DNA of 55,344 nucleotides from Anaerolineae bacterium (GCA_030950085.1 JAUZRW010000109.1:1-55344); one strand, 5' to 3'; shown: positions 16,800 through 25,376, numbered from the stretch's first letter. Notes: a model not told the origin generated them from the sequence alone. A program made the numbers and translations.

Positions 16800-18230
16800 C
16801 TAACGCAATCGTGGTAATACAGTCACAGAGGTAGCGATGCTCGCCAAATCTCGGTCATAGGGCGATTCACCGGGCAACACGACATGGATTTTCATGTTTC
16901 GCTCTTGTAATTGGCGTACATGGTCGAATCGAGGGCGACCTGTATAACCATCCGTCAAGATGATAACCTGTTTCAGATTATCCTTATGCTCCAACATATG
17001 CTGTGTGACACAGAAAATTTGCGTACCGCGAGTGCTATTGACAAGCCCTTTTTTAAGACCTTCCAGCGACAGTTCATCTACTAATGTCGAAAACTGATAG
17101 ATTTTCGCTTTTCCTTGTGCGACATAAGGTGCCAATAAATTGAGCAAATAGGGCAACACATTCGACATTGACCCCGAAACATCGAGATAAACATGCGCCT
17201 TGACCCGACGTTCTGGTACACGCGCTTTGACCTCACCACGTTGAGACCACAATGTTCCCGGCATACCGAGCAATTTACGAGCAGGGTTCAAACGGTCACG
17301 CGGATTAGGCAGAACTCCCATGCCTGTAATGCCCGGGATTGGCAAACGTTCTTTGCGACGATAATCTCCCAATTCCTTGCCTAATGCACGACGTAGCAAA
17401 CGCGAAAAGGCACGACGAACTTCTTGTGTCGCTGAATTCGGGTGAAGTTGCCACGGATTCATATTGTTCGCTTGTCCCGGTGGGGAGAAGTCACTTACAT
17501 CCATTGTCCATTTTTTGACAATACGCCCCATCGCATCTTTCAGGTAGGCACTGGAATAGGCATCCCGACTATCGCTCTCATGGTCGCCGAGTAATACAGG
17601 CACGAGCATTGGCACGCCCCGTTCCTTTTGGTCTTTCTTGATGAGGTCAAGAATCTCATCATAGAACGGCATTGTGGGTCGTCGCGCCCCTTTCGGCGGA
17701 TAAAGTTGCCGTAAAATACGATTTGTGCCTGTTGGACCCATATCCGTTGGGTATTGAGGTTTATCAGGCCACCCAACCGGAGGGCGTAAGAGAAGGTGTG
17801 GGAATTGGTCAGGTGGGTTGATGGCATCAAAGAAACCCATATATTCTGGGCGACTAAACTTCCGCATCAGTCCGGCATTGATAATCGCATCAAAGGCGAT
17901 ATTTTGCGCTTGTGTCACCCGTGGATAAAGGCTGGTATGCGCCAACATCACATGCCATAGTTCGTGCATCACTAGCAGGAAGAGATGCTCATCCCGTTTA
18001 CAATTTTTCTCCACAAATGCTGGGTTAATGAGCAAGCGCGGACGATGTTTACATTCCATGGCTGCTGTTGGGACATCTTTAGTCGTAACAATCCCTGCCA
18101 GCCGTGAAAATGTTTCCATCTCAAATGTAGCAGCTGGCATAGAAGCCATCAAGCGTGACATAATTTTGGATGCTTCATCCAACCGTTTGTAGAGTGGGGG
18201 ACGCTTTTCTTTGGTCATCTTAGTCACCAT
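16800..18230 (-). CDS. Putative metallopeptidase-VWA protein (DUF2201-like)
   Basis: 476 residues (ATG 18230, or an internal ATG four codons later). The N-terminal domain carries an HExxH zinc motif, MHELWHVMLAH (His 89, Glu 90, His 93), preceded by PRLLINPAFVEK. The C-terminal VWA-like domain has the metal-ion motif LDVSGSM (Asp 350, Ser 352, Ser 354) and ILTDGYTG. This two-part architecture is the DUF2201/YcnF-type protein that partners MoxR ATPases. The gene overlaps the Asn-rich protein gene upstream by seven bases and is the last of a three-gene operon. Whether the peptidase site is active is untested. Confidence 0.85.
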   Translation of the reverse strand: MVTKMTKEKRPPLYKRLDEASKIMSRLMASMPAATFEMETFSRLAGIVTTKDVPTAAMECKHRPRLLINPAFVEKNCKRDEHLFLLVMHELWHVMLAHTSLYPRVTQAQNIAFDAIINAGLMRKFSRPEYMGFFDAINPPDQFPHLLLRPPVGWPDKPQYPTDMGPTGTNRILRQLYPPKGARRPTMPFYDEILDLIKKDQKERGVPMLVPVLLGDHESDSRDAYSSAYLKDAMGRIVKKWTMDVSDFSPPGQANNMNPWQLHPNSATQEVRRAFSRLLRRALGKELGDYRRKERLPIPGITGMGVLPNPRDRLNPARKLLGMPGTLWSQRGEVKARVPERRVKAHVYLDVSGSMSNVLPYLLNLLAPYVAQGKAKIYQFSTLVDELSLEGLKKGLVNSTRGTQIFCVTQHMLEHKDNLKQVIILTDGYTGRPRFDHVRQLQERNMKIHVVLPGESPYDRDLASIATSVTVLPRLR

Positions 18231-19033
18231 TTTTCATCAATACACCCTGTTGCACGAGCAAGTGCTACAATTCGTGAATCATCGCAAACAACGGTCTGTG
18301 ACAAAAATCCCGGTTCAAGTGCAAGTGGCGTGTTCGCAACGACCACATTGGCACGAGAGCGAGCGAGGATATTCAGCACAAATGCCAAGTCAATCGCTCG
18401 CAAGCATGTAACATTCGGTTTTTGAATCTTTGACTCCGAATCCAAGCAATCAAGGTCATCATCATCGTCATTATTCTGGTTATTCGCGTCATTCTGATTA
18501 TTGTTTTTGGGTATACTATCGTTCGGATGAACAGGCTGTATGTAGGCTTTCCGCACATCATCATCCCATGGAAAGAGTAGTGCTGCGCCTTCAAATTTAT
18601 AGCCTTTCCACGCTTTATCGAGAACTTTCGTGAGTCGCCCTAATAATTTCTTGTCGGACTGCAATTTCTCGACGACTTTCTCTGGGCTACCGAACTCTAC
18701 TTTTAGCGATGTTCCTAATAGTCGATGGAATGGGTCGCCTAAACCATCTAGTGAAATACGAACTACTGCGTCAGTCATTGGTGCAATCGTCCAATAAATA
18801 GCCTGTTGACCAAAGCGGTTAAAGCGCGACCCGCTGCCAAAACGTGATGAGCTGCTATTTTGGTTGGTCTTGCCCCCAAAGCGCGGTGAATTAGTATTCT
18901 GATTATTAGTCGTGTTGGTCTTGCTCCCAAAACGCGAAGAGCTCTTACCCTGATTATTATTAGGTTTGTTGTTATTATTCGTGCGTGAAAACGGGCTTAC
19001 ACGTTGATTTTGCTGGTCGTCATTATTCGTCAT
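18224..19033 (-). CDS. Unfamiliar Asn/Ser-rich protein with RFG repeats
   Basis: 269 residues. Residues 1-77 are low complexity, rich in Asn, Gln, Ser, Gly and Lys, with RFG tripeptides at 34, 51, 64 and 73 in a loosely repeated unit. A folded part follows (80-170; begins IYWTIAPMTDAVVRISLDGLGDPF). A second Asn/Asp-rich linker ends in a run of Asp. A C-terminal segment (about 205-269) looks alpha/beta. No membrane helix and no known domain recognised. It is overlapped by a base or more on both sides by the MoxR and metallopeptidase-VWA genes, so it should act with them. Confidence 0.75.
   Translation of the reverse strand: MTNNDDQQNQRVSPFSRTNNNNKPNNNQGKSSSRFGSKTNTTNNQNTNSPRFGGKTNQNSSSSRFGSGSRFNRFGQQAIYWTIAPMTDAVVRISLDGLGDPFHRLLGTSLKVEFGSPEKVVEKLQSDKKLLGRLTKVLDKAWKGYKFEGAALLFPWDDDVRKAYIQPVHPNDSIPKNNNQNDANNQNNDDDDDLDCLDSESKIQKPNVTCLRAIDLAFVLNILARSRANVVVANTPLALEPGFLSQTVVCDDSRIVALARATGCIDEKW
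18806..18946 (-). repeat. Degenerate in-frame repeats encoding RFG units
   Basis: Related copies of an Asn/Gln-rich unit with Ser/Pro-Arg-Phe-Gly, followed by Gly/Ser-Lys-Thr-Asn, spaced roughly 40-50 bases apart. This is the repeat region of the Asn-rich protein. Confidence 0.6.
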
Positions 19034-20487
19034 GATAACACCTCTTCGTCCACACCAAATTGTTTCAAATCGTCACGGAATTGGTTGAGAGCATCTTTCC
19101 AATTGTGCTGCCGCCACAATTCAGGATAACCACCTAGCACAAAATTCACTTCTAATTCTGCCAATTTGCCTTCAGTGCGCCGTTTTAGCGCAAAGGGCTT
19201 AATTTCGTTGTACAATTTCATATCGGGTGCTGTTCCTACCATCGTCGTTGTCCGTTGCCGTGGTAATAATACCCGTCCAGCCAATTTTGCTAGGGGCTCC
19301 CATGCCGCCGGCGTAAGATGATGGGAAGCGCGGAAATGCAAGAACATCGCTGTTGCTAGGCTAATCTGGCGCACCTCAGATTCATCAATATTGAGCGCCT
19401 GTGTCACCAGCCGAGACAGGTCTTCATCACTCATCTCTAATTCCTCACCGAGTAAGATACGCTTCAACGCATCAGGCTCTTGCAAAATCTGTCGCCAGAC
19501 TTCATCTTCCATCATAGACGTGATTTCCCATGCTTGCCGATGAATCGCCACAATTGATGCCGGAGACGGCGGTACATCAGTCGCATTTTGCGGCAAGCCA
19601 TAAAGCAGGGCAAGTTCAGCACTATCTTCAAGGGCGACATCCTCACCTTCCAAAACGAGTCGAGTAGCATGAACAGCAATAATCGACTCGACCAACATCC
19701 GCGCTCGGCGAGGGCTTTGCGGCAAACTCGCTCTTTGCAATAAACCCATGACAGAAATCAGATAATCAATCAGCCATTCACCGACTTCTTCTTCAACTTG
19801 TGGAATCCGTTCGATACACGCTTCAATCAATTCAGTCAGCGCGATATTGATTGACTCCATTGTTCCATTCGGTGATGCAGATGCGCGGAGTGTCAACAAG
19901 TTGCGCTGGTCTTCACGGCTCAAATCACGCCAATTTGGGACAGGAATAACGTATGGAAAGCGGTCTGTGAGTGCTGGGTCAAGCGGTTCTGAGCCAAGAT
20001 ACATATCGTTAATCGGTGAATCGAGGTCAGCATTATCAGGTGTTGGTGGATTCATCGCAGCCCACCGATAGCGCAGTTGCTCAAGATTCATTCCAACAAC
20101 TCGCCGTTCGTGGATAATCGGAAACAGTTTATTCTGCAAATCAGGACGACATCTGGAAATTTCATCAAAAAACACAAATTCAGCATCCCAAATTGCGCCC
20201 GGTGTTGTGATAAAGCGCAGACTTTCATTCCCTTCTTCAGGGATAGGAATACCTACAAGGTCATCATAATTGAGTAATGAAGCATTATAATGTCTGAAAG
20301 ACAAACCGAGTGTGTGTGAAAGACGCTCCACAAGCAGCGTTTTAGCTGTACCATGTGGACCAATCAGAAGAACAGGAAAATTGGTTGCGAGGGCTGCTAT
20401 CAAAACAGCATCCAGATGTTGCCAGCCCTGCACTTCTAGCGACGCTGTAAGGCTTGTGCGGTTGAGGACTTCATGTTCGGTCAGCAT
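19030..20487 (-). CDS. MoxR-family AAA+ ATPase
   Basis: 485 residues. Walker A is GPHGTAKT (43-50), Walker B VFFDEISR (105-112). After them come the MoxR pre-sensor stretch MNPPTPDNADLD and the LTDRFPYVIPVP arginine-finger region. The long C-terminal helical part (about 250-485) exceeds simple MoxR (330) and resembles RavA-like lengths. MoxR ATPases remodel partner complexes together with VWA proteins. First gene of the triad, overlapping the Asn-rich gene by four bases (ATGA). No convincing promoter was found upstream. Confidence 0.92.
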   Translation of the reverse strand: MLTEHEVLNRTSLTASLEVQGWQHLDAVLIAALATNFPVLLIGPHGTAKTLLVERLSHTLGLSFRHYNASLLNYDDLVGIPIPEEGNESLRFITTPGAIWDAEFVFFDEISRCRPDLQNKLFPIIHERRVVGMNLEQLRYRWAAMNPPTPDNADLDSPINDMYLGSEPLDPALTDRFPYVIPVPNWRDLSREDQRNLLTLRASASPNGTMESINIALTELIEACIERIPQVEEEVGEWLIDYLISVMGLLQRASLPQSPRRARMLVESIIAVHATRLVLEGEDVALEDSAELALLYGLPQNATDVPPSPASIVAIHRQAWEITSMMEDEVWRQILQEPDALKRILLGEELEMSDEDLSRLVTQALNIDESEVRQISLATAMFLHFRASHHLTPAAWEPLAKLAGRVLLPRQRTTTMVGTAPDMKLYNEIKPFALKRRTEGKLAELEVNFVLGGYPELWRQHNWKDALNQFRDDLKQFGVDEEVLS

Positions 20488-20701
20488 ATGAGCGTTTCCT
20501 GCATTTTGTGTGCAATTTGTTAATGTCGAAAAAGTTGTAGCCGTCGTACATTACCGATTTTCTTGATAATTATCCTTACTATGTTTATTATGTAGTTCCC
20601 GTGCATTTTTCATATAATTTACTTGTTGATTGTTACATCTTTTTTACATTATAAACCAACTATCAAATGAAAAAACTTTTCTGATTGTTATTGATAGTTA
20701 C

Positions 20702-20720
20702 ACTACCATCAAATGGTAGT
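20702..20720. promoter_or_regulatory. Perfect inverted repeat, possible operator
   Basis: ACTACCAT (20702-20709), spacer CAA, ATGGTAGT (20713-20720): a perfect 8-base dyad, a fitting size for a homodimeric helix-turn-helix regulator. Confidence 0.5.
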
Positions 20721-20835
20721 ATGGTCAATGATTTAGCCCTATAGTCCTATCAATATCCAAACAAACACGAACAATGCAACCTAGGGTCAACGTTTATTGA
20801 CTACAAATTTGATTTTCGCGTTAGAAAGATGAAAA

Positions 20836-20848
20836 ACTACCATGTAGT
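20836..20848. promoter_or_regulatory. Second, shorter dyad sharing the ACTACCAT half
   Basis: ACTAC (20836-20840), CAT, GTAGT (20844-20848). The left half plus spacer repeats the ACTACCAT of the first dyad 134 bases upstream, supporting a shared binding protein. Confidence 0.4.
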
Positions 20849-20880
20849 GATATTTTTACATTTCATAATTGAAACACTTA

Positions 20881-20909
20881 TTCCCAACTAACGAGAATCA
20901 GCATATAAT
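20881..20909 (+). promoter_or_regulatory. Candidate promoter of the XRE gene
   Basis: TATAAT at 20904-20909, with a poor -35 (TTCCCA, 20881-20886) at 17 bases. The weak -35 would suit a regulated promoter. The start codon is about 42 bases downstream. Confidence 0.4.
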
Positions 20910-20950
20910 AAGAATTAGAAAGAAAAACGAAATCATTGAAAGGCACTATC

Positions 20951-21250
20951 ATGCCAACTTATATCAACATCGAACCGGCATTATTGCGTTGGCAAGCTAA
21001 ACATGGCAAACGCATGACAAATGAAGAACTCGCTAACCGTGCAGGCATTTCCATTGCTGCATTGTATCGTATGAAATCCGGCGAAATGTCGCGTCCTGAC
21101 CTCAGCAAAATTAACGAATTGTGCAAGGTATTGGAATGTGAACCCGGAGAAATCATCAAGCGTGAGAATACACAACCACTCACGCTGAAAGGCAATTTTC
21201 AGGATTTCCCTGATTTTACAGCCGATGAAGATGCCACACAAAATCCATAA
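20951..21250 (+). CDS. Small XRE-family (Cro/C1-type) helix-turn-helix regulator
   Basis: 99 residues from ATG 20951 (GAAAGG seven bases upstream; a TTG five codons earlier is less likely). The HTH reads MTNEELANRAGISIAALYRMKSG, then LSKINELCKVLECEPGEIIK, the pattern of the short Cro/C1 (HTH_26-like) repressors. The C-terminal 30 residues are acidic and probably flexible. It may bind the dyads in its own upstream region. Transcribed alone with its own terminator. Confidence 0.88.
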   Translation: MPTYINIEPALLRWQAKHGKRMTNEELANRAGISIAALYRMKSGEMSRPDLSKINELCKVLECEPGEIIKRENTQPLTLKGNFQDFPDFTADEDATQNP

Positions 21251-21278
21251 CCACCCCAAACACGAACTGCTAACACCC

Positions 21279-21311
21279 AAGCCTTCCTTATATGGAGGGC
21301 TTATTTTTTTT
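21279..21311 (+). terminator. Rho-independent terminator after the XRE gene
   Basis: AAGCCTTCC (21279-21287) pairs with GGAGGGCTT (21294-21302; one G-T pair), six-base loop, then eight T. Confidence 0.9.
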
Positions 21312-21400
21312 CAAATTTGTCATAAATCTTATGGCGAGCAATTAGGGTTTTCTGTTATCATTGATTAAGGTGTATAACGTAGTAACGGTAGAATGGCAAT

Positions 21401-22597
21401 ATGGCGAGAAAAAAGAGAACAACTATTGAGGATTCTATCAAAGAGATTGATTCTGTTGTGGATGTCGAGGAAACAGGTATAGCAGATGATGAATTAGCTC
21501 TTGGCAATGAGATGGATACACAACCCGCCTCACCTGTTGGAGATGTTAACGAGACCATTCCTGCCGATACCACTAATAAATCAATAGATTCCGAAGTTAT
21601 TACAGATACCGCATCTATTATGGAATCTACAGTAGATGATATTGACAAAGAAACTGTAGAATCTACAAATACTATTGAAGTGGGCGCAAATGATGTTTCA
21701 ACAGGCGATATAGAAGTTACAGAATCTGTTTCTAATTCAATACTTACTGAAGTTTCATCAGCAACAGGTGAGGATACAGAAATCGTTGCAGATAACGTAA
21801 CCGCCCTGTCATCTACATCAGACAATCCCGTCACGACAAACGGCACTGCCACAACCACTCATTCTAGTCCATCTACTCATCCAGTTTATCCAGATTCACA
21901 ATCGATTGGGGCAAATACTATGGCTTCAAACTCTACAGATAAAACATCTAGCAGCTTTGGCGATTATCAGATTATGCCAGAATCTTCTTGGCCTCCGCCC
22001 ATGTTCGTGAAAAAGAACATTACGCCACAAGAACGTTATTACTTAGAAAATCGCTGGCATAGTCAATGGCGTTTCTTCGATACTAAAGCGAGTAATAGTA
22101 AAAGCCAATATTTTTGGTTACAACGCATTGTTGTGATTGGTTCAGTTACCGTACCTGTACTCGTCAGTTTAGACCCTGATATCATTCGTGGGCTTATCAA
22201 CTTTATTCCGCTAGTGACCCTCACAGTAGACCAAGCGCGACTGCTCATTGACATTACAACTGTGTTGCTCAGTTTAGCAGTTGCTATTTCAGCAGGTCTT
22301 GAAAGCCTCAATAAATATGGCGATAATTGGGGTTCATATCGTCAGGCAGCAGAAGAGTTACAGGCTGAAAAATCATTCTATGATGTGGATGGGGGGCGTT
22401 ATGCCAATAACCCTGATGCTTTCTCGCGCTTTGTTGAACGCACAGAAGAAATTATCGCACAGCAAAATGGGCGTTTCATCGCATCGGTTGAGAAACAGAC
22501 ACAAGAATCCGAAAAACGGGGCGAAGAATTTCTCGGTTTGGATGAAGATGAAACCACCCAAGAAGACCCCGTGTATCCAGAAACATCTGCTGGCTAG
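21401..22597 (+). CDS. DUF4231 (SLATT-like) two-helix membrane protein with acidic N-terminal tail
   Basis: 398 residues. The first 190 are disordered, rich in Asp, Glu, Ser, Thr and Val, with few aromatics. The C-terminal part from about 205 matches DUF4231: YYLENRWHSQWRFFDTKA, two hydrophobic helices (about 240-260 and 285-305), then GDNWGSYRQAAEELQAEK and ERTEEIIAQQ. The family is part of the SLATT group of two-helix proteins, proposed to form pores or sensors in conflict systems, though many are stand-alone. No nucleotide cyclase or effector partner is adjacent. A possible -10 TATAAC lies at 21373. The strong terminator after it suggests a single-gene unit. Confidence 0.82.
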   Translation: MARKKRTTIEDSIKEIDSVVDVEETGIADDELALGNEMDTQPASPVGDVNETIPADTTNKSIDSEVITDTASIMESTVDDIDKETVESTNTIEVGANDVSTGDIEVTESVSNSILTEVSSATGEDTEIVADNVTALSSTSDNPVTTNGTATTTHSSPSTHPVYPDSQSIGANTMASNSTDKTSSSFGDYQIMPESSWPPPMFVKKNITPQERYYLENRWHSQWRFFDTKASNSKSQYFWLQRIVVIGSVTVPVLVSLDPDIIRGLINFIPLVTLTVDQARLLIDITTVLLSLAVAISAGLESLNKYGDNWGSYRQAAEELQAEKSFYDVDGGRYANNPDAFSRFVERTEEIIAQQNGRFIASVEKQTQESEKRGEEFLGLDEDETTQEDPVYPETSAG

Positions 22598-22619
22598 GTT
22601 CCCTATTACGCGATAAATT

Positions 22620-22652
22620 AAAAAGCCAACTCGCTACGGGTTGGCTTTTTTT
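22620..22652 (+). terminator. Rho-independent terminator (probably bidirectional)
   Basis: AAAAAGCCAAC (22620-22630) pairs perfectly with GTTGGCTTTTT (22640-22650), nine-base loop. It is flanked by A and T runs, so it can serve both the DUF4231 gene and the convergent aminotransferase. Confidence 0.92.
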
Positions 22653-22674
22653 AAGATGAAGTCCCTAAAGAAGA

Positions 22675-24009
22675 TTAGCCAAACATTTCCTCTTCGGTTT
22701 CGGCGATTGCATGTTCAAGAATATCTAAGCCCTCTTCAAGCAATTCACGGGTCAGAACTAACGGTGGTGAAAACCGAATCCCACTTGTGCCGCAGCCGAG
22801 TGTCAGCAAGCCTTTGAGATAGCACTTGTTGACCACTTCATTGCGGAAGTCCGGCGCAGGTTTGCCATCTGCATCGGTAAAATCCATGCCAATCATGAAC
22901 CCTTTGCCATCCACACGAGTCATAGAAGGATGGTCGCCCATGAATTTCGTGAGGCGGTCATAAGTATAACTGCCCAATGTATTGACATTATCGAGCAAAC
23001 TTTCTTCAATGATGGAAATAGTCTCATTCGCGGCGGCACAGGCAATCGGGTTGCCACCAAATGTACTGGCATGTGCGCCCGGAATCCACTTACCCATAAT
23101 ATCTTTGTGGGCGACGACTGCTCCAATCGGAATACCAGAACCAAGCCCTTTCGCAAGGCAGACAATATCGGCAGATACACCGAAATGCTCCAGCGCTGTA
23201 AATGTACCTGTGCGTCCAACACCGGATTGAATCTCATCAGCAATTATCAAAATACCATGTTTGTCGCACAATTCTCGCAAACGTGGGAAGAAATCATCAT
23301 GTGGTACGAGATACCCCCCTTCACCTTGAATGGGTTCGACAATCACTGCCGCGACTTCTTTGGGCGATACCTTCTTAAAGACAAATTTTTCGATGAATGC
23401 TACCGCATCTGTCCATTTATCCCCTTCATTACGAGCCGGATAAGGGACATGCGACACACCACCGGGGATATAATCATATCCGGCGCGTTGGGTATATTTA
23501 CTGGCAGTTAGTGACAGTGACCCCATCGTGCGTCCATGAAACGCACCATAAAAAGCAATGAGATGCGAGCGTTTGTTATCATAATAGCGTGCTAGTTTGA
23601 GGGCTGTTTCAACACTTTCTGTACCAGAATTGGCAAAGTAGGTTAGTTTATCATCTGGATTAGTCGCATTATGAATCGGAACAACTTGCTGTAATTTTTC
23701 AGCAAGGCGGACAGGCTGGGGGCAAAAGAAATCGGTACTGCCAATATGAAAATATTTTTCAGCTTGTGTTTTAACCGCTTCAACGACTCGTGGATGGCTA
23801 TAGCCGGTTGCTAAAACGGCAATTCCGGCGGCAAAATCAATATACCGATTACCATCAACATCCCATACTTCAGACCCCTTACCATGACTAATCGCAAATC
23901 CATAGGAGCGTGTATAAGATGGCGAAATTGACTTAACATCGCGGCGCATAACATCACGCGATTTTTCGCTCGGCTCACGGAAAACAAAACCATTTTCTAC
24001 TGTAACCAT
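22675..24009 (-). CDS. Class III (ornithine/GABA-type) PLP-dependent aminotransferase
   Basis: 444 residues. Motifs: SISPSYTRSYGF and DVDGNRYIDFAAGIAV at the N-terminus, FANSGTESVETALKLAR, AFHGRTMGSLSLT, VEPIQGEGGY, IIADEIQSGVGRTG, and the PLP lysine in CLAKGLGSG, then HASTFGGNP. The sequence sides with the archaeal-type acetylornithine/4-aminobutyrate/broad-specificity amino acid group rather than true ArgD. It moves an amino group between an omega- or alpha-amino acid and 2-oxoglutarate or pyruvate. Specificity cannot be fixed here. The M24-fold gene 171 bases upstream on the same strand is separated by a hairpin. Confidence 0.88.
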   Translation of the reverse strand: MVTVENGFVFREPSEKSRDVMRRDVKSISPSYTRSYGFAISHGKGSEVWDVDGNRYIDFAAGIAVLATGYSHPRVVEAVKTQAEKYFHIGSTDFFCPQPVRLAEKLQQVVPIHNATNPDDKLTYFANSGTESVETALKLARYYDNKRSHLIAFYGAFHGRTMGSLSLTASKYTQRAGYDYIPGGVSHVPYPARNEGDKWTDAVAFIEKFVFKKVSPKEVAAVIVEPIQGEGGYLVPHDDFFPRLRELCDKHGILIIADEIQSGVGRTGTFTALEHFGVSADIVCLAKGLGSGIPIGAVVAHKDIMGKWIPGAHASTFGGNPIACAAANETISIIEESLLDNVNTLGSYTYDRLTKFMGDHPSMTRVDGKGFMIGMDFTDADGKPAPDFRNEVVNKCYLKGLLTLGCGTSGIRFSPPLVLTRELLEEGLDILEHAIAETEEEMFG

Positions 24010-24143
24010 GTGTGATTACACCCTTCCTTCATAAAACATAGAGGTAAATATTGAGCAAATTACATAAATTCAACTAGATAAAGTGAACAGTAGCAGTATA
24101 TCTGTACCATGCCCAACATTCAATATGAGGACTTACTTGGCAA

Positions 24144-24169
24144 GGAGTCCGACCTTTTCATCGGACTCC
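24144..24169. terminator. Perfect hairpin between the M24-fold and aminotransferase genes
   Basis: GGAGTCCGA (24144-24152) pairs with TCGGACTCC (24161-24169), eight-base loop. It has no strong T-run on the minus strand, so it may be a terminator or a transcript-stabilising hairpin downstream of the M24-fold gene. Confidence 0.5.
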
Positions 24170-24179
24170 ACTTTTATGC

Positions 24180-25376
24180 TTAGGCTGGTAATGTGAGGCT
24201 GTCTAAATCACGCGGATAATACGTGAGCATTTCGATACCGTCATCGACAACCACAACAGTATCAGAATGTCTAAAACCACCTAATTCTGGCACATAGACC
24301 CCCGGCTCGACTGTGAAGACCATGCCCGGCAGAATCGGCGTATCATCGCCAATATCAAGGAATGGTCCCTCATGATAGCGAATGCCTATTGTGTGTCCGG
24401 TATGATGTCGCCAATTTGCGGTTAAATCATGGTCTTTGAAGTATTGACGAATTTCTGTATCGACAGCCGAACAAGGTTTGCCCGGTTCAATCAATTCTAG
24501 TGCTAAATCTTGTAACGCCAGCATATGGTCAAAATAATGTTTCTGGGCATCGGTAGGCTTGCCGAGAATCATTGTGCGCTCTAATTCGGATAGATAGCCC
24601 CATACCCCAGCACCAGCACCCGTTACGAGAACATCCCCTTCTTGGAAAGTGATATTATTCGCCAGCGCATGAGGGATGCCACTATTGCGTCCGATTTGCC
24701 CACGATAGCCTGCCGATGCGCCGTTATACATACTCTGCGAACGATAAATGGGACCAAGTGTATTCATCATAGCAAGTGATGCTTCATGACTAGCACGCTG
24801 GTCAACATACGTTTCTGTGACACCGACTTTGGTATATTTCTGCAAGAGCATATGCGCGAGATTGCCCCACTTGCAACTCTCCCGAATGAGTTCAATTTCG
24901 GCGGGCGATTTCACCATCATTTGGTCTTCGATAAAGACACGCGGATTATGCACTGTGAAGCCTCTTTCAGTGAAAGCTGGTCCACGATAGCCAAAAATCC
25001 ACGGATAGCCATCACTATCCGCTAGGATATCGCCGCTTATGTCCATTTCTTTGAGCATATCGAGCAATTTTTCAAACGGATGTGGGATATCAGGGTATTC
25101 GATGTAATGCTCCACATGGTCAACAATAGATAGCGATTTGGCATGTTCGGCTTCAAGGCGTGGCACGAACAAGGCGCGTTTTCCAGCCTTATTCATGACA
25201 AATGCCATCGGGCGCTCAGTTGGGATAAAAGCGAATCCGGCATAATAGAGCAAGTAATCACGGTCAAACAGAACAATACCGCTTGCCCCGCGTTCCTCAA
25301 CATGGGCGAGCAATTTTTCGCAACGTTGCTGAAATTCCGCATTGCTAATCTTAAGTTCTGTTTCATGAATCGTCAT
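24180..25376 (-). CDS. M24 (pita-bread) family hydrolase, metal ligands degenerate
   Basis: 398 residues with a creatinase-like N-terminal domain (about 12-150) and a pita-bread catalytic domain (155-390). His 328 (HHTGHTIG), His 335 in HEGP and Glu 357 (TVEPGVY) are kept. Of the five metal ligands of methionine/proline aminopeptidases, the two Asp positions align with Gly 253 and Glu 264 and the last Glu with Ser 371 (FRHSDTV). Such losses are known in creatinase and ectoine-hydrolase-type members that act without a dinuclear metal centre. A C-N hydrolase of that type is therefore at least as likely as an Xaa-Pro peptidase. Confidence 0.82.
   Translation of the reverse strand: MTIHETELKISNAEFQQRCEKLLAHVEERGASGIVLFDRDYLLYYAGFAFIPTERPMAFVMNKAGKRALFVPRLEAEHAKSLSIVDHVEHYIEYPDIPHPFEKLLDMLKEMDISGDILADSDGYPWIFGYRGPAFTERGFTVHNPRVFIEDQMMVKSPAEIELIRESCKWGNLAHMLLQKYTKVGVTETYVDQRASHEASLAMMNTLGPIYRSQSMYNGASAGYRGQIGRNSGIPHALANNITFQEGDVLVTGAGAGVWGYLSELERTMILGKPTDAQKHYFDHMLALQDLALELIEPGKPCSAVDTEIRQYFKDHDLTANWRHHTGHTIGIRYHEGPFLDIGDDTPILPGMVFTVEPGVYVPELGGFRHSDTVVVVDDGIEMLTYYPRDLDSLTLPA

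Larger units (their letters stand above)
20488..20950. other. AT-rich intergenic region with dyad repeats
   Basis: 463 bases between the divergent MoxR and XRE genes, clearly more AT-rich than the surroundings. It holds two dyad elements sharing ACTACCAT (20702-20720 and 20836-20848), and a -10 like box for the XRE gene. I see no coding potential or RNA gene. It is presumably the regulatory space of both divergent transcripts. Confidence 0.7.

Noticed and set aside
21358-21858. Long Ser/Val-rich minus-strand frame
   Set aside because: It is the mirror of the low-complexity acidic tail of the DUF4231 gene; codon bias supports the plus strand.
21401-22597. Calling the DUF4231 gene part of a CBASS-type defence system
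   Set aside because: No nucleotidyltransferase or other effector gene is adjacent; only the two-helix family resemblance supports it.
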